Below the pieces are notes generated by a model. It ran no database searches, had not been told where the DNA came from, and saw only the letters and a program-made list of their open reading frames with translations. From contig NZ_CP012831.1 of the NCBI RefSeq assembly GCF_001307275.1, positions 2,596,501 through 2,660,500 of the forward strand: a DNA stretch of 64,000 nucleotides, written 5' to 3'. Position numbers and translations under genes: made by a program. Each line of letters opens with the position of its first letter. The stretch's first letter is position 1. This stretch comes from Pseudomonas fluorescens (GTDB lineage: Bacteria; Pseudomonadota; Gammaproteobacteria; Pseudomonadales; Pseudomonadaceae). This document shows, piece by piece, positions 48,001 through 61,965 of this stretch.

Positions 48001-49899
48001 GTGGATTTCCCTTCCCGTTTTGAAGTGATCGTCATCGGCGGCGGTCATGCCGGTACCGAGGCAGCACTTGCATCAGCGCGCATGGGAGCAAAAACCCTGT
48101 TGCTGACGCATAACGTGGAAACCCTCGGCGCCATGAGCTGCAACCCTGCCATTGGTGGCATTGGCAAAAGCCACCTGGTCAAAGAGATCGATGCCCTTGG
48201 GGGCGCGATGGCCATGGCCACCGATAAGGGGGGGATCCAGTTTCGCGTATTGAACAGCCGCAAAGGCCCAGCCGTGCGCGCTACTCGCGCCCAGGCCGAC
48301 CGCATCCTGTACAAGGCCGCTGTCCGCGAAATCCTGGAAAACCAGCCGAACCTGTGGATATTTCAACAAGCGGCCGATGACCTGATCGTCGAGCAGGATC
48401 AGGTACGCGGTGTCGTGACGCAGATGGGCCTGCGTTTCTTCGCCGATTCCGTGGTGTTGACCACCGGGACCTTCCTCGGCGGACTTATCCACATTGGTTT
48501 GCAGAACTTTTCCGGCGGGCGCGCGGGTGATCCGCCGTCGATCGCTCTGGCTCACCGTTTGCGTGAGCTGCCATTGCGTGTCGGGCGCTTGAAAACCGGT
48601 ACGCCACCGCGTATCGACGGTCGGTCTGTGGATTTCTCGGTGATGACCGAGCAGCCTGGCGATACGCCGATCCCGGTAATGTCGTTCATGGGCAACAAGG
48701 AACAGCATCCACGGCAAGTCAGTTGCTGGATCACCCACACCAATGCCCGCACCCATGAAATCATTGCGGCGAACCTCGATCGTTCGCCGATGTATTCCGC
48801 TGCCGGTGAAATCGAAGGCATCGGCCCACGTTATTGCCCGTCGATCGAAGACAAGATCCATCGCTTTGCCGACAAGGAAAGCCACCAGGTCTTCATTGAG
48901 CCGGAAGGCCTGACCACACATGAGCTGTACCCGAACGGGATCTCCACCTCCCTGCCGTTCGATGTGCAACTGCAGATCGTGCAATCGATTCGCGGCATGG
49001 AAAACGCCCATATCGTTCGCCCTGGCTACGCCATCGAATACGACTATTTCGATCCGCGTGACCTGAAGTACAGTCTGGAAACCAAAGTCATCGGCGGCCT
49101 GTTTTTCGCCGGGCAGATCAACGGCACCACCGGTTACGAAGAGGCCGGCGCCCAAGGGTTGTTGGCCGGTGCCAACGCGGCACTGCGGGCCCAGGGCAAA
49201 GACAGCTGGTGCCCGCGCCGCGATGAGGCATACATCGGTGTGCTGGTGGACGACCTGATTACCCTGGGTACCCAGGAACCGTATCGGATGTTCACCTCCC
49301 GCGCCGAATATCGCCTGATCCTGCGTGAAGACAACGCCGACCTGCGCCTGACCGAGAAAGGTCGCGAGCTGGGTCTGGTGGATGACGTGCGCTGGGCCGC
49401 TTTCTGCACGAAACGCGAGCGTATCGAGCTGGAAGAGCAACGCCTGAAAAGCACCTGGGTTCGTCCCGGTACCGAGCAGGGCGATGCCATCGCGGCGAAA
49501 TTCGGTACCCCGCTGACCCACGAATACAACCTGCTCAACCTCTTGAGCCGTCCGGAAATCGATTACGCCGGGCTGGTGGAAGTGACCGGCCAGGGCGCGG
49601 AAGATCCGCAGGTGGCCGAACAGGTCGAGATCAAGACCAAGTACGCCGGTTACATCGACCGCCAGCAGGATGAAATCGCCCGCCTGCGCGCCAGCGAAGA
49701 CACCAAGCTGCCTGTGGATATCGATTACACCGGCATTTCCGGGTTGTCGAAAGAAATCCAGAGCAAGCTCGGTGCGACCCGTCCAGAGACCCTGGGCCAG
49801 GCCTCGCGCATTCCCGGCGTCACGCCGGCGGCGATTTCCCTGTTGATGATTCATTTGAAAAAACGCGGCGCGGGCCGCCAGTTGGAGCAAAGCGCTTGA
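48001..49899 (+). CDS. mnmG: tRNA uridine-5-carboxymethylaminomethyl modification enzyme MnmG
   Basis: This FAD-dependent partner of MnmE (GidA) has 632 residues and starts GTG at 48001 ([15 protein letters not shown]), chosen over GTG 47998 for RBS spacing (GAGG at 47991). It has the dinucleotide fold [21 protein letters not shown], the [10 protein letters not shown] motif and [21 protein letters not shown]. An exact DnaA box is at 48485-48493. Confidence 0.96.
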   Translation: MDFPSRFEVIVIGGGHAGTEAALASARMGAKTLLLTHNVETLGAMSCNPAIGGIGKSHLVKEIDALGGAMAMATDKGGIQFRVLNSRKGPAVRATRAQADRILYKAAVREILENQPNLWIFQQAADDLIVEQDQVRGVVTQMGLRFFADSVVLTTGTFLGGLIHIGLQNFSGGRAGDPPSIALAHRLRELPLRVGRLKTGTPPRIDGRSVDFSVMTEQPGDTPIPVMSFMGNKEQHPRQVSCWITHTNARTHEIIAANLDRSPMYSAAGEIEGIGPRYCPSIEDKIHRFADKESHQVFIEPEGLTTHELYPNGISTSLPFDVQLQIVQSIRGMENAHIVRPGYAIEYDYFDPRDLKYSLETKVIGGLFFAGQINGTTGYEEAGAQGLLAGANAALRAQGKDSWCPRRDEAYIGVLVDDLITLGTQEPYRMFTSRAEYRLILREDNADLRLTEKGRELGLVDDVRWAAFCTKRERIELEEQRLKSTWVRPGTEQGDAIAAKFGTPLTHEYNLLNLLSRPEIDYAGLVEVTGQGAEDPQVAEQVEIKTKYAGYIDRQQDEIARLRASEDTKLPVDIDYTGISGLSKEIQSKLGATRPETLGQASRIPGVTPAAISLLMIHLKKRGAGRQLEQSA

Positions 49900-50540
49900 G
49901 TTCGATGGTCACCTCGCAACACGCTGAAGAATTATCCACAGGTGCCCGTGAACTCGGCGTCAGCCTGAGCGAAGCCCAGCATGCGCAATTGCTGGGATAT
50001 CTGGCGCTGTTGATCAAATGGAACAAGGCCTACAACCTGACCGCCGTGCGCGATCCGGATGAAATGGTCTCGCGGCATTTGCTCGACAGCCTCAGCGTCA
50101 TGTCCTTCATCGAAAATGGTCGTTGGCTGGACGTTGGCAGTGGCGGTGGCATGCCGGGAATCCCGCTGGCGATCCTGTTTCCCGACTCGCAAGTGACCTG
50201 CCTGGACAGCAACGGCAAGAAAACCCGCTTCCTGACCCAGGTCAAACTCGAACTCAAACTGGATAACCTGCAAGTTATCCACAGCCGCGTCGAAGCGTTC
50301 CAGCCTGCCGAGCCGTTCAACGGGATCATTTCCCGGGCGTTCAGCAGCATGGAGAACTTCAGCAACTGGACTCGCCACCTGGGCGACGCCGATACGCGCT
50401 GGCTGGCAATGAAGGGCGTTCATCCGGCCGATGAGCTGGTAGCATTGCCGGCAGACTTCCACCTCGATAGCGAACACGCCTTGGCCGTACCCGGTTGCCA
50501 AGGCCAACGCCATCTGCTGATACTGCGCCGCACGGCATGA
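49896..50540 (+). CDS. rsmG: 16S rRNA (guanine527-N7)-methyltransferase RsmG
   Basis: This SAM-dependent methyltransferase (GidB) has 214 residues. It has [30 protein letters not shown] and the SAM site [16 protein letters not shown]. Start TTG at 49896 overlaps the mnmG stop by 4 bases; an ATG three codons later is the alternative. Exact DnaA boxes at 49932-49940 and 50275-50283. Confidence 0.95.
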   Translation: MSSMVTSQHAEELSTGARELGVSLSEAQHAQLLGYLALLIKWNKAYNLTAVRDPDEMVSRHLLDSLSVMSFIENGRWLDVGSGGGMPGIPLAILFPDSQVTCLDSNGKKTRFLTQVKLELKLDNLQVIHSRVEAFQPAEPFNGIISRAFSSMENFSNWTRHLGDADTRWLAMKGVHPADELVALPADFHLDSEHALAVPGCQGQRHLLILRRTA

Positions 50541-50558
50541 TTGGGAACACAAGCAAGA

Positions 50559-51356
50559 ATGGCTAAGGTATTCGCGATAGCGAACCAGAAAGGTGGTGTG
50601 GGCAAGACCACCACCTGCATCAACCTCGCAGCATCCCTGGTCGCGACCAAGCGCCGGGTGCTGTTGATCGATCTCGATCCACAGGGCAACGCCACCATGG
50701 GCAGCGGTGTGGATAAACATGGCCTGGAAAACTCCATCTACGACGTCCTGATCGGCGAATGCGATCTGGGCCAGGCCATGCACTTCTCCGAACATGGCGG
50801 TTATCAACTGCTGCCGGCCAACCGTGACCTGACGGCGGCCGAAGTGGTGCTGCTGGAAATGCAGATGAAGGAAAGCCGCCTGCGCAGCGCCTTGGCGCCG
50901 ATCCGGGAAAACTACGATTACATCCTGATCGACTGCCCGCCGTCGCTGTCGATGCTGACCCTCAACGCCTTGGTGGCCGCCGATGGGGTCATTATCCCCA
51001 TGCAGTGCGAGTACTTCGCCCTGGAAGGGTTGAGCGACCTTGTGGATAACATCAAGCGCATCGCCGAACTGTTGAACCCGGACCTGAAGGTCGAAGGGCT
51101 GTTGCGGACCATGTACGACCCGCGCCTGAGCCTGATGAACGATGTCTCGGCCCAGCTCAAGGAACATTTCGGCGAGCAGCTCTACGACACCGTCATCCCC
51201 CGTAACATCCGTCTGGCCGAAGCGCCGAGCTACGGCATGCCGGCCCTGGCCTACGACAAACAATCCCGTGGTGCGCTGGCTTACCTGGCCCTGGCGGGCG
51301 AGATGGTTCGTCGTCAGCGTCGCAACCCACGCACCGCTGCAGCCCAGCCAACTTAA
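50559..51356 (+). CDS. parA: Chromosome partitioning ATPase ParA (Soj)
   Basis: This Walker-type ATPase moves the origin with ParB-parS. The 265-residue product has the deviant Walker A KGGVGKTT in FAIANQKGGVGKTTTCINLA, and Walker A' VLLIDLDPQGNATMGSG. ATG 50559 was chosen over an in-frame TTG at 50541. Exact DnaA boxes lie at 50708-50716 and 51041-51049. It precedes parB by 9 bases. Confidence 0.96.
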   Translation: MAKVFAIANQKGGVGKTTTCINLAASLVATKRRVLLIDLDPQGNATMGSGVDKHGLENSIYDVLIGECDLGQAMHFSEHGGYQLLPANRDLTAAEVVLLEMQMKESRLRSALAPIRENYDYILIDCPPSLSMLTLNALVAADGVIIPMQCEYFALEGLSDLVDNIKRIAELLNPDLKVEGLLRTMYDPRLSLMNDVSAQLKEHFGEQLYDTVIPRNIRLAEAPSYGMPALAYDKQSRGALAYLALAGEMVRRQRRNPRTAAAQPT

Positions 51357-51365
51357 GGAAACCCC

Positions 51366-52238
51366 ATGGCCGTCAAGAAACGAGGTCTCGGACGTGGACT
51401 GGATGCACTGCTCAGCGGTCCGACTGTCAGCTCGCTGGAAGAACAGGCCGTACAGGCCGACCAGCGCGAGCTGCAGCACTTGCCCCTGGACCTGATCCAG
51501 CGCGGCAAATACCAGCCGCGTCGGGACATGGACCCGCAGGCGCTGGAAGAATTGGCCCAATCGATCAAGAGCCAGGGCGTGATGCAGCCGATCGTGGTCC
51601 GGCCGATCGCCAATGGACGCTTCGAGATCATCGCCGGCGAACGTCGCTGGCGCGCCAGCCAGCAGGCCGGCCAGGAAACCATCCCGGCGATGGTCCGCGA
51701 TGTGCCGGATGAAACGGCCATCGCCATGGCGCTGATCGAGAACATCCAGCGTGAAGACCTCAACCCGATCGAGGAAGCCGTGGCCTTGCAGCGCTTGCAG
51801 CAGGAATTCCAGCTGACCCAGCAACAGGTTGCCGAGGCGGTGGGCAAGTCCCGCGTGACCGTGGCCAACCTGCTGCGCCTGATTGCGTTGCCGGAAGTCA
51901 TCAAGACCATGCTGTCCCATGGCGACCTGGAAATGGGCCATGCCCGTGCATTGCTCGGTTTGCCGGAAAATCAACAGGTTGAAGGGGCGCGACATGTTGT
52001 CGCACGGGGGCTCACCGTGCGCCAAACCGAGGCACTGGTTCGCCAGTGGCTCAGTGGCAAACCGGCACCTGTGGAGGCACCCAAGATCGATCCGGATATC
52101 GCCCGCCTCGAACAACGCCTGGCCGAGCGCCTGGGCTCTGCGGTGCAGATTCGCCACGGGAAGAAGGGCAAGGGCCAACTGGTGATCGGTTATAACTCCC
52201 TCGATGAGTTGCAAGGTGTCCTTGCACACATTCGCTGA
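51366..52238 (+). CDS. parB: Chromosome partitioning protein ParB (Spo0J)
   Basis: This is a CTP-dependent DNA clamp that loads at parS. The 290-residue product has the start KKRGLGRGLDALLSG (ParA-interacting), CTP-binding motif GERRWRASQ, HTH LTQQQVAEAVGKSRVTVANLLRL and a C-terminal dimerisation domain (GKKGKGQLVIGYNSLDELQGVL). Its targets are the parS sites in recF about 12 kb away. Confidence 0.96.
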   Translation: MAVKKRGLGRGLDALLSGPTVSSLEEQAVQADQRELQHLPLDLIQRGKYQPRRDMDPQALEELAQSIKSQGVMQPIVVRPIANGRFEIIAGERRWRASQQAGQETIPAMVRDVPDETAIAMALIENIQREDLNPIEEAVALQRLQQEFQLTQQQVAEAVGKSRVTVANLLRLIALPEVIKTMLSHGDLEMGHARALLGLPENQQVEGARHVVARGLTVRQTEALVRQWLSGKPAPVEAPKIDPDIARLEQRLAERLGSAVQIRHGKKGKGQLVIGYNSLDELQGVLAHIR

Positions 52239-52386
52239 AACAATTGCTCTTGTAGCGCGCAGTCGGAAATCACTACCTGACAGTTGAATAGGGGCAGAAC
52301 CGCCCCTATACTCTGCGCGCATTTTGTCGGCACAAATTATGCCAAGTTATTGAATTATGGCGGCCGACTATTGGAGAGCAAAAGCG

Positions 52387-53680
<1,294 letters not shown>

Positions 53681-53796
53681 GGCCAGTCTCGACTAGTCTG
53701 ATGTCCTTCCCGGTCAAACGGGAAGGAGCCCGAACCGGGCTGAGAAACGATTTGTTTTACCGCTTTAATCTAAAAAACCTAAACCATACGACGTAA

Positions 53797-54069
<273 letters not shown>

Positions 54070-54127
54070 TTACTCGGATTTCTCGAGTAGATTGGTGTGA
54101 TGGACAACGTAACTGCGAGGTGTTGGC

Positions 54128-54598
54128 GTGAACATTAATGCGACCCTGATTGGCCAGTCCGTTGCGTTCCTGATTTTTGTACTGTTCTGCATGAAGTTCG
54201 TATGGCCTCCGGTCATTGCGGCATTGCACGAACGTCAAAAGAAGATCGCTGATGGTCTGGACGCTGCCAGCCGTGCAGCTCGCGACCTGGAGTTGGCCCA
54301 TGAGAAAGTGGGTCAGCAACTGCGCGAAGCGAAAGCTCAGGCAGCTGAAATCATCGAGCAAGCCAAGAAACGCGGTACCCAGATTGTCGACGAAGCCCGT
54401 GAACAGGCTCGCGTCGAAGCTGACCGTGTGAAGGCTCAGGCTCAAGCCGAGATCGAACAGGAACTCAACAGTGTCAAAGACGCGCTGCGTGCCCAAGTGG
54501 GTGCTCTGGCCGTTGGCGGTGCTTCGAAGATCCTGGGTGCCACAATCGATCAAAACGCGCACGCAGAGCTGGTAAACAAACTGGCTGCTGAAATCTAA
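54128..54598 (+). CDS. atpF: ATP synthase subunit b
   Basis: This peripheral-stalk subunit has 156 residues. One N-terminal helix ([23 protein letters not shown]) is followed by a long coiled coil rich in Ala, Glu, Gln and Lys. It starts with GTG. Confidence 0.97.
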   Translation: MNINATLIGQSVAFLIFVLFCMKFVWPPVIAALHERQKKIADGLDAASRAARDLELAHEKVGQQLREAKAQAAEIIEQAKKRGTQIVDEAREQARVEADRVKAQAQAEIEQELNSVKDALRAQVGALAVGGASKILGATIDQNAHAELVNKLAAEI

Positions 54599-54610
54599 GC
54601 GAGGGCGATC

Positions 54611-55147
54611 ATGGCAGAACTGACCACGTTGGCCCGACCTTACGCTAAGGCGGCCTTCGAGCACGCTCAGGCCCACCAGCAACTGGCCAATTGGTCAGCC
54701 ATGCTCGGCCTGGCAGCAGCGGTGTCGCAAGACGGCACCATGCAGCGCGTGCTCAAGGCCCCGCGACTGACGAGCGCAGAAAAGGCCGCCACGTTCATTG
54801 ACGTGTGCGGCGACAAGTTCGATGCCAAGGCACAGAATTTCATCCATGTCGTTGCCGAAAACGACCGTCTCCCGCTTCTGCCGGAGATCGCCGCTCTTTT
54901 CGACCTGTACAAGGCCGAGCAAGAGAAATCGGTAGACGTGGAAGTCACCAGTGCTTTCGCATTGAACCAAGAACAGCAAGACAAACTCGCCAAGGTTCTC
55001 AGTGCACGACTCAACCGGGAAGTGCGCCTGCAAGTCGAGGAAGACAAGTCCCTGATTGGGGGCGTTGTCATCCGCGCCGGCGACCTGGTTATCGATGGCT
55101 CGATTCGCGGCAAAATCGCGAAACTTGCCGAAGCATTGAAATCTTGA
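54611..55147 (+). CDS. atpH: ATP synthase subunit delta
   Basis: This subunit links F1 to the peripheral stalk. It has 178 residues, with the N-terminal helical domain ([26 protein letters not shown]) and the C-terminal signature [22 protein letters not shown]. Confidence 0.97.
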   Translation: MAELTTLARPYAKAAFEHAQAHQQLANWSAMLGLAAAVSQDGTMQRVLKAPRLTSAEKAATFIDVCGDKFDAKAQNFIHVVAENDRLPLLPEIAALFDLYKAEQEKSVDVEVTSAFALNQEQQDKLAKVLSARLNREVRLQVEEDKSLIGGVVIRAGDLVIDGSIRGKIAKLAEALKS

Positions 55148-55168
55148 GTTTGAAGGGGCAGCAGAGCA

Positions 55169-56713
55169 ATGCAGCAACTCAATCCTTCCGAAATAAGTGA
55201 AATTATCAAGGGCCGCATCGACAAGCTCGATGTGACCTCCCAAGCCCGTAACGAAGGCACTGTCGTCAGCGTATCTGACGGCATCGTGCGGATTCACGGT
55301 CTGGCCGACGTCATGTACGGCGAGATGATCGAGTTTCCGGGCGGCGTCTACGGTATGGCCCTCAACCTGGAGCAAGACTCTGTAGGTGCCGTGGTACTGG
55401 GCGCATACACGACGCTGGCTGAAGGCATGAGCGCCAAGTGCACCGGCCGTATCCTCGAAGTTCCGGTAGGTAAGGAACTGCTGGGTCGCGTTGTCGACGC
55501 ACTGGGTAACCCTGTTGACGGCAAAGGTCCGCTGAACAACACCGAGACCGACGCGGTCGAGAAAGTTGCTCCAGGCGTGATCTGGCGTAAGTCGGTAGAC
55601 CAGCCTGTACAGACTGGCTACAAGGCTGTCGATGCCATGATCCCTGTCGGCCGTGGCCAGCGTGAGCTGATCATCGGCGACCGTCAGATCGGTAAGACCG
55701 CTCTGGCGATCGACGCGATCATCAACCAGAAAAACAGCGGCATCTTCTGCGTCTACGTGGCAATCGGTCAGAAGCAATCGACCATCGCCAACGTGGTTCG
55801 CAAGCTGGAAGAAAACGGTGCACTGGCTAACACCATCATCGTTGCCGCCAGTGCTTCCGAATCGGCCGCACTGCAGTTCCTGGCACCGTACTCCGGTTGC
55901 ACCATGGGCGAATACTTCCGCGACCGCGGTGAAGACGCGCTGATCGTTTATGACGATCTGTCCAAGCAAGCAGTGGCCTACCGCCAGATTTCCCTGCTGC
56001 TGCGCCGTCCACCAGGCCGTGAAGCCTACCCAGGCGACGTGTTCTATCTCCACTCCCGTCTGCTGGAGCGCGCATCCCGCGTTTCGGAAGAGTACGTAGA
56101 GAAGTTCACCAACGGCGCAGTGACTGGCAAGACCGGTTCCCTGACCGCGCTGCCGATCATCGAAACCCAGGCTGGCGACGTTTCCGCGTTCGTTCCGACC
56201 AACGTGATTTCCATCACCGACGGTCAGATCTTCCTGGAATCGGCCATGTTCAACTCGGGCATCCGTCCTGCTGTGAACGCCGGTGTTTCGGTATCCCGTG
56301 TGGGTGGTGCCGCTCAGACCAAGATCATCAAGAAGCTGTCCGGTGGTATCCGTACCGCCCTGGCCCAGTACCGTGAACTGGCGGCATTCGCCCAGTTCGC
56401 TTCTGACCTGGACGAAGCGACCCGTAAGCAACTTGAGCATGGTCAGCGCGTTACCGAGCTGATGAAGCAGAAGCAATACGCACCAATGTCAATCGCTGAC
56501 ATGGCGCTGTCGCTGTATGCCGCTGAGCGTGGGTTCCTGACTGACATTGAAATCGCCAAGATCGGCAGCTTCGAACAAGCGCTGATCGCTTTCTTCAACC
56601 GCGATCACGCCGATTTGATGGCCAAGATCAACGTTAAAGGTGACTTCAATGACGAAATCGACGCTGGCCTCAAGGCCGGTATCGAGAAGTTCAAGGCCAC
56701 CCAAACCTGGTAA
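55169..56713 (+). CDS. atpA: ATP synthase subunit alpha
   Basis: This regulatory nucleotide-binding subunit of F1 has 514 residues. It has Walker [14 protein letters not shown] (about 169-181), [30 protein letters not shown], and the Arg-finger segment [17 protein letters not shown]. Confidence 0.98.
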   Translation: MQQLNPSEISEIIKGRIDKLDVTSQARNEGTVVSVSDGIVRIHGLADVMYGEMIEFPGGVYGMALNLEQDSVGAVVLGAYTTLAEGMSAKCTGRILEVPVGKELLGRVVDALGNPVDGKGPLNNTETDAVEKVAPGVIWRKSVDQPVQTGYKAVDAMIPVGRGQRELIIGDRQIGKTALAIDAIINQKNSGIFCVYVAIGQKQSTIANVVRKLEENGALANTIIVAASASESAALQFLAPYSGCTMGEYFRDRGEDALIVYDDLSKQAVAYRQISLLLRRPPGREAYPGDVFYLHSRLLERASRVSEEYVEKFTNGAVTGKTGSLTALPIIETQAGDVSAFVPTNVISITDGQIFLESAMFNSGIRPAVNAGVSVSRVGGAAQTKIIKKLSGGIRTALAQYRELAAFAQFASDLDEATRKQLEHGQRVTELMKQKQYAPMSIADMALSLYAAERGFLTDIEIAKIGSFEQALIAFFNRDHADLMAKINVKGDFNDEIDAGLKAGIEKFKATQTW

Positions 56714-56763
56714 GCCGCAGCGGGAGCCGCAAGGCTCCCGCTTGCTAACCTGATAGGTGTTAC

Positions 56764-57624
56764 ATGGCAGGCGCAAAAGAGATTCGCAGTAAGATTGCGA
56801 GCATCAAAAGCACGCAAAAGATTACCAGCGCCATGGAAAAAGTGGCGGTCAGCAAAATGCGCAAGGCACAAATGCGCATGGCTGCTAGCCGTCCTTATGC
56901 GGAGCGCATCCGCCAGGTGATTGGTCATCTGGCCAACGCCAACCCGGAATACCGCCACCCGTTCATGATCGAACGCGCCGTCAAGCGCGTCGGTTACGTT
57001 GTGGTGAGCAGTGACCGTGGTCTGTGCGGCGGCTTGAACACCAACCTGTTCAAGGCCCTGGTCAAGGACATGGCGGCAAACCGCGAACAAGGCGTCGAGA
57101 TCGATCTGTGCGTGGTCGGTAGCAAGGGTGCGGCTTTCTTCCGCAACTTCGGCGGCAACGTCGTCGCTGCTATCAGCCACCTGGGTGAAGAACCGTCGAT
57201 CAATGACCTGATCGGCAGCGTCAAGGTGATGCTGGATGCTTACCTGGAAGGCCGGATCGACCGCCTGTCCGTGGTATCCAACAAGTTCATCAACACCATG
57301 ACGCAACAGCCGACCGTGGAGCAGTTGATTCCACTGGTGGCGACCCCGGAACAGGAACTCAAGCACCACTGGGACTATCTCTACGAACCGGATGCCAAGG
57401 AGCTGCTCGACGGCTTGATGGTCCGCTACGTGGAGTCGCAGGTCTACCAGGCGGTGGTCGAGAACAACGCAGCTGAACAAGCGGCGCGGATGATCGCGAT
57501 GAAGAACGCTACCGACAACGCCGGTGATTTGATCAGCGATTTGCAGCTGATCTACAACAAGGCGCGTCAGGCTGCGATCACCCAAGAGATCTCGGAAATC
57601 GTCGGCGGCGCTGCCGCGGTTTAA
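56764..57624 (+). CDS. atpG: ATP synthase subunit gamma
   Basis: This is the central rotor shaft of F1, with 286 residues. It has an N-terminal helix ([32 protein letters not shown]), the [10 protein letters not shown] segment, and the C-terminal helix [39 protein letters not shown]. Confidence 0.98.
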   Translation: MAGAKEIRSKIASIKSTQKITSAMEKVAVSKMRKAQMRMAASRPYAERIRQVIGHLANANPEYRHPFMIERAVKRVGYVVVSSDRGLCGGLNTNLFKALVKDMAANREQGVEIDLCVVGSKGAAFFRNFGGNVVAAISHLGEEPSINDLIGSVKVMLDAYLEGRIDRLSVVSNKFINTMTQQPTVEQLIPLVATPEQELKHHWDYLYEPDAKELLDGLMVRYVESQVYQAVVENNAAEQAARMIAMKNATDNAGDLISDLQLIYNKARQAAITQEISEIVGGAAAV

Positions 57625-59028
<1,404 letters not shown>

Positions 59029-59073
59029 TCCCGGCGCCCGGCAACGGGCGCTAATTTAGGTTGAGGCAATCAG

Positions 59074-59499
59074 ATGGCTATGACAGTCCATTGCGATATC
59101 GTCAGTGCGGAAGGGGAAATCTTCTCCGGTCTGGTCGAGTTTGTGGTTGCGCACGGTGAGCTGGGTGATCTTGGTATCGCCCTGGGTCACGCACCGCTGA
59201 TCACCAGCTTGAAGCCAGGTCCGATTACTCTGACCAAGCAGGGCGGGGAACGGGAGGTGTTCTACATCTCCGGTGGTTTCCTCGAGGTTCAGCCGAACAT
59301 GGTCAAGGTCCTTGCCGACACCGTGCAACGTGCTGCCGACCTGGACGAAGCTTCCGCTCAGGAGGCCGTCAAGGCCGCCGAGAAGGCCCTGCACGAGCGC
59401 GGCGCGGAGTTCGACTACGGTTCTGCTGCCGCACGTCTGGCCGAGGCCGCAGCCCAGCTGCGTACCGTCCAGCAGATCCGCAAGAAGTTCGGCGGCTAA
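59074..59499 (+). CDS. atpC: ATP synthase subunit epsilon
   Basis: This inhibitory subunit of F1 has 141 residues. The beta-sandwich ([35 protein letters not shown]) is followed by a C-terminal helical hairpin. It is the last atp gene and is followed by a terminator. Confidence 0.97.
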   Translation: MAMTVHCDIVSAEGEIFSGLVEFVVAHGELGDLGIALGHAPLITSLKPGPITLTKQGGEREVFYISGGFLEVQPNMVKVLADTVQRAADLDEASAQEAVKAAEKALHERGAEFDYGSAAARLAEAAAQLRTVQQIRKKFGG

Positions 59500-59524
59500 G
59501 CCGTCTGCTTCTGTGCGATTGATT

Positions 59525-59553
59525 AAAAAGGGTAGCCTCGGCTACCCTTTTTT
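59525..59553 (+). terminator. Terminator of the atp operon
   Basis: AAAAAGGGTAGCC-TCG-GGCTACCCTTTTTT forms a strong stem followed by TTTCTTTT, 26 bases after atpC. Confidence 0.92.
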
Positions 59554-59613
59554 CTTTTCCCCCTATTCATTACCTGGTCGCAGCCGCTGACCACCCAGGA
59601 TTGGTAGCCAGTC

Positions 59614-60981
59614 ATGTCTCTTGAAATCGTTATCCTCGCGGCCGGCCAAGGCACCCGCATGCGTTCGGCGTTGCCCAAGGTCTTGCACCCGGTCGCCGGC
59701 AATTCCATGCTCGGTCATGTTATCCACAGCGCGCGGCAACTTGATCCACAGCGCATTCATGTGGTCATCGGCCACGGTGCCGATGCGGTACGCGAACGCC
59801 TGGCGGCGGATGACCTGAATTTCGTGCTGCAGGACAAACAACTGGGCACCGGCCATGCCGTGGCCCAGGCCGTGCCGTTCATCACGGCCGATACGGTGCT
59901 GATTCTCTACGGCGATGTGCCGCTGATCGAAGTCGAGACCTTGCAGCGCCTGCTCAAGCACGCCGCCCCGCAGCAGTTGGGCCTGCTGACCGTCGAGCTG
60001 GATGACCCCACCGGTTACGGTCGCATTGTGCGCAACGCCGACGGCCAGGTGACGGCGATTGTCGAGCAAAAGGACGCCAACGAGGCACAGCGCGCGATCA
60101 CCGAGGGCAACACCGGAATTCTTGCCGTGCCGGCCGAGCGCCTGGGCGACTGGATGAGTCGTCTGTCGAACAACAACGCCCAGGGTGAGTACTACCTGAC
60201 CGATGTGATTGCCATGGCCGTTGCCGATGGGCTGGTGGTCGCCACCGAGCAGCCGCTGGATGCCATGGAAGTGCAGGGCGCCAACGATCGCCGGCAACTG
60301 GCCGAGCTGGAGCGCCACTATCAATTGCGCGCCGCCCGCCGCCTGATGGCCCAAGGCGTGACCCTGCGCGATCCGTCCCGTTTCGATGTGCGTGGTGAAG
60401 TCAGCGTGGGTCGCGACGTGGTCATCGATATCAACGTCATCCTCGAAGGCAAGGTCGTCATCGAAGACGATGTGGTCATCGGCCCGAACTGCGTGATCAA
60501 GGACAGCACCCTGCGCAAAGGCGTGGTGATCAAGGCCAACAGCCATCTCGATGGCGCGGTCATGGGCGAAGGCAGCGATGCCGGCCCGTTTGCGCGGTTG
60601 CGTCCAGGCTCCGTGCTGGAAGCCCGTGCCCATGTGGGTAACTTCGTCGAACTCAAGAACGCTCATTTGGGCGAAGACGCCAAGGCCGGTCACCTGACCT
60701 ACCTGGGTGACGCTGAAGTCGGCGCCCGCACCAACATTGGCGCCGGCACCATCACCTGCAACTACGATGGCGCCAACAAGTGGAAAACCGTAATGGGTGA
60801 CGATGTCTTCATCGGCTCCAACAACTCCTTGGTGGCGCCTGTGGATATCTCCAGTGGTGCGACCACGGCGGCCGGTTCGACCCTGACCCAGAATGTGGAT
60901 AACGGCCAATTGGCGGTGGCGCGCGCGCGCCAACGCAACATCGACGGCTGGAAGCGGCCGGAAAAAATCAAGAAGCCCTAA
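59614..60981 (+). CDS. glmU: Bifunctional GlmU (N-acetylglucosamine-1-phosphate uridyltransferase / glucosamine-1-phosphate acetyltransferase)
   Basis: The enzyme makes UDP-GlcNAc for peptidoglycan and LPS. The 455-residue product has the N-terminal pyrophosphorylase domain ([27 protein letters not shown]) and a C-terminal left-handed beta-helix of hexapeptide repeats (about 250-435). The acetyltransferase site is [15 protein letters not shown]. Three exact DnaA boxes lie in or just after it (59720, 60894, 60983). Confidence 0.97.
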   Translation: MSLEIVILAAGQGTRMRSALPKVLHPVAGNSMLGHVIHSARQLDPQRIHVVIGHGADAVRERLAADDLNFVLQDKQLGTGHAVAQAVPFITADTVLILYGDVPLIEVETLQRLLKHAAPQQLGLLTVELDDPTGYGRIVRNADGQVTAIVEQKDANEAQRAITEGNTGILAVPAERLGDWMSRLSNNNAQGEYYLTDVIAMAVADGLVVATEQPLDAMEVQGANDRRQLAELERHYQLRAARRLMAQGVTLRDPSRFDVRGEVSVGRDVVIDINVILEGKVVIEDDVVIGPNCVIKDSTLRKGVVIKANSHLDGAVMGEGSDAGPFARLRPGSVLEARAHVGNFVELKNAHLGEDAKAGHLTYLGDAEVGARTNIGAGTITCNYDGANKWKTVMGDDVFIGSNNSLVAPVDISSGATTAAGSTLTQNVDNGQLAVARARQRNIDGWKRPEKIKKP

Positions 60982-60995
60982 GTTATCCACAACCC

Positions 60996-61088
60996 CTGTG
61001 GGAGCGAGCTTGCTCGCGATAGCGGTGTATCAGGTAAAGCTGTATTGCCTGGCCTGGCCCCTTCGCGAGCAAGCTCGCTCCCACAGGG
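60996..61088. repeat. REP doublet between glmU and glmR
   Basis: TGTGGGAGCGAGCTTGCTCG at 60998 pairs with CGCGAGCAAGCTCGCTCCCACA ending at 61086. A CAGG/CCTGG-rich centre lies between. The rest of 60982-61187 is AT-rich and probably holds the glmR promoter. Confidence 0.85.
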
Positions 61089-61187
61089 ATGAGAGGATTT
61101 CTGAATTTTTCTTCTGGCGCCTTGACGATATCGTTGCAATAGGTTTTGATTGCTTACGTTATCTTTCGAATCGAAACTTAAGCCGCC

Positions 61188-61964
61188 ATGTCGAAACGCA
61201 ATACGCCACAGCGCCGTCACAACATCCTTGCTTTGCTCCAAGAGCAGGGCGAGGTCAGTGTGGATGAGCTGGCCAAGCGCTTCGAAACCTCGGAGGTTAC
61301 GATTCGCAAGGACCTCGCCGCCCTGGAAACCAATGGCCTGCTGCTGCGTCGCTACGGTGGCGCGGTGCCGATGCCGCAGGAGTTGGTGGCCGATAACGGG
61401 CAAACCGTTTCCAAGTACAAACTCGCCATTGCCCGGGCCGCCGTGAAGCGGATCCGCGAACACGCGCGGATCATCATCGACAGTGGCAGCACCACCGCCG
61501 CCATGATCCCTCAACTCGGCCAACAGCCGGGCCTGGTGGTGATGACCAATTCCCTGCACGTCGCCAATGCCTTGAGCGAACTGGAGCACGAGCCGGTGCT
61601 GTTGATGACCGGCGGCACCTGGGACCCTCACTCCGAGTCGTTCCAGGGCCAGGTGGCCGAGCAGGTTCTGCGCTCCTACGACTTCGACCAGTTGTTCATC
61701 GGCGCCGACGGCATCGATCTGGTTCGAGGTACCACCACCTTCAACGAACTGCTGGGCTTGAGCCGCGTGATGGCTGAGGTTGCCCGGGAAGTGATCGTGA
61801 TGGTGGAGGCCGACAAGATCGGCCGCAAGATCCCCAACCTGGAGCTGCCGTGGAGCAGCGTCCATACCCTCATTACCGATGATCGCCTGCCCGTAGAGGC
61901 CCGCGATCAGATTCAGGCCCGCGGCATCACCGTGATCTGCGCGCCTGTCAGCCAGGAGAAATAG
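61188..61964 (+). CDS. glmR: DeoR-family regulator GlmR
   Basis: This transcription factor has 258 residues. The N-terminal HTH is [39 protein letters not shown] (about 8-47). The C-terminal DeoRC sugar-phosphate-sensing domain has [16 protein letters not shown] and [19 protein letters not shown] segments ([21 protein letters not shown]), and [18 protein letters not shown]. It sits between glmU and glmS, with a 1-base gap to glmS; the P. aeruginosa homologue (PA5550) controls glmS. It presumably senses an amino-sugar phosphate. Confidence 0.92.
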   Translation: MSKRNTPQRRHNILALLQEQGEVSVDELAKRFETSEVTIRKDLAALETNGLLLRRYGGAVPMPQELVADNGQTVSKYKLAIARAAVKRIREHARIIIDSGSTTAAMIPQLGQQPGLVVMTNSLHVANALSELEHEPVLLMTGGTWDPHSESFQGQVAEQVLRSYDFDQLFIGADGIDLVRGTTTFNELLGLSRVMAEVAREVIVMVEADKIGRKIPNLELPWSSVHTLITDDRLPVEARDQIQARGITVICAPVSQEK

Positions 61965-61965
61965 C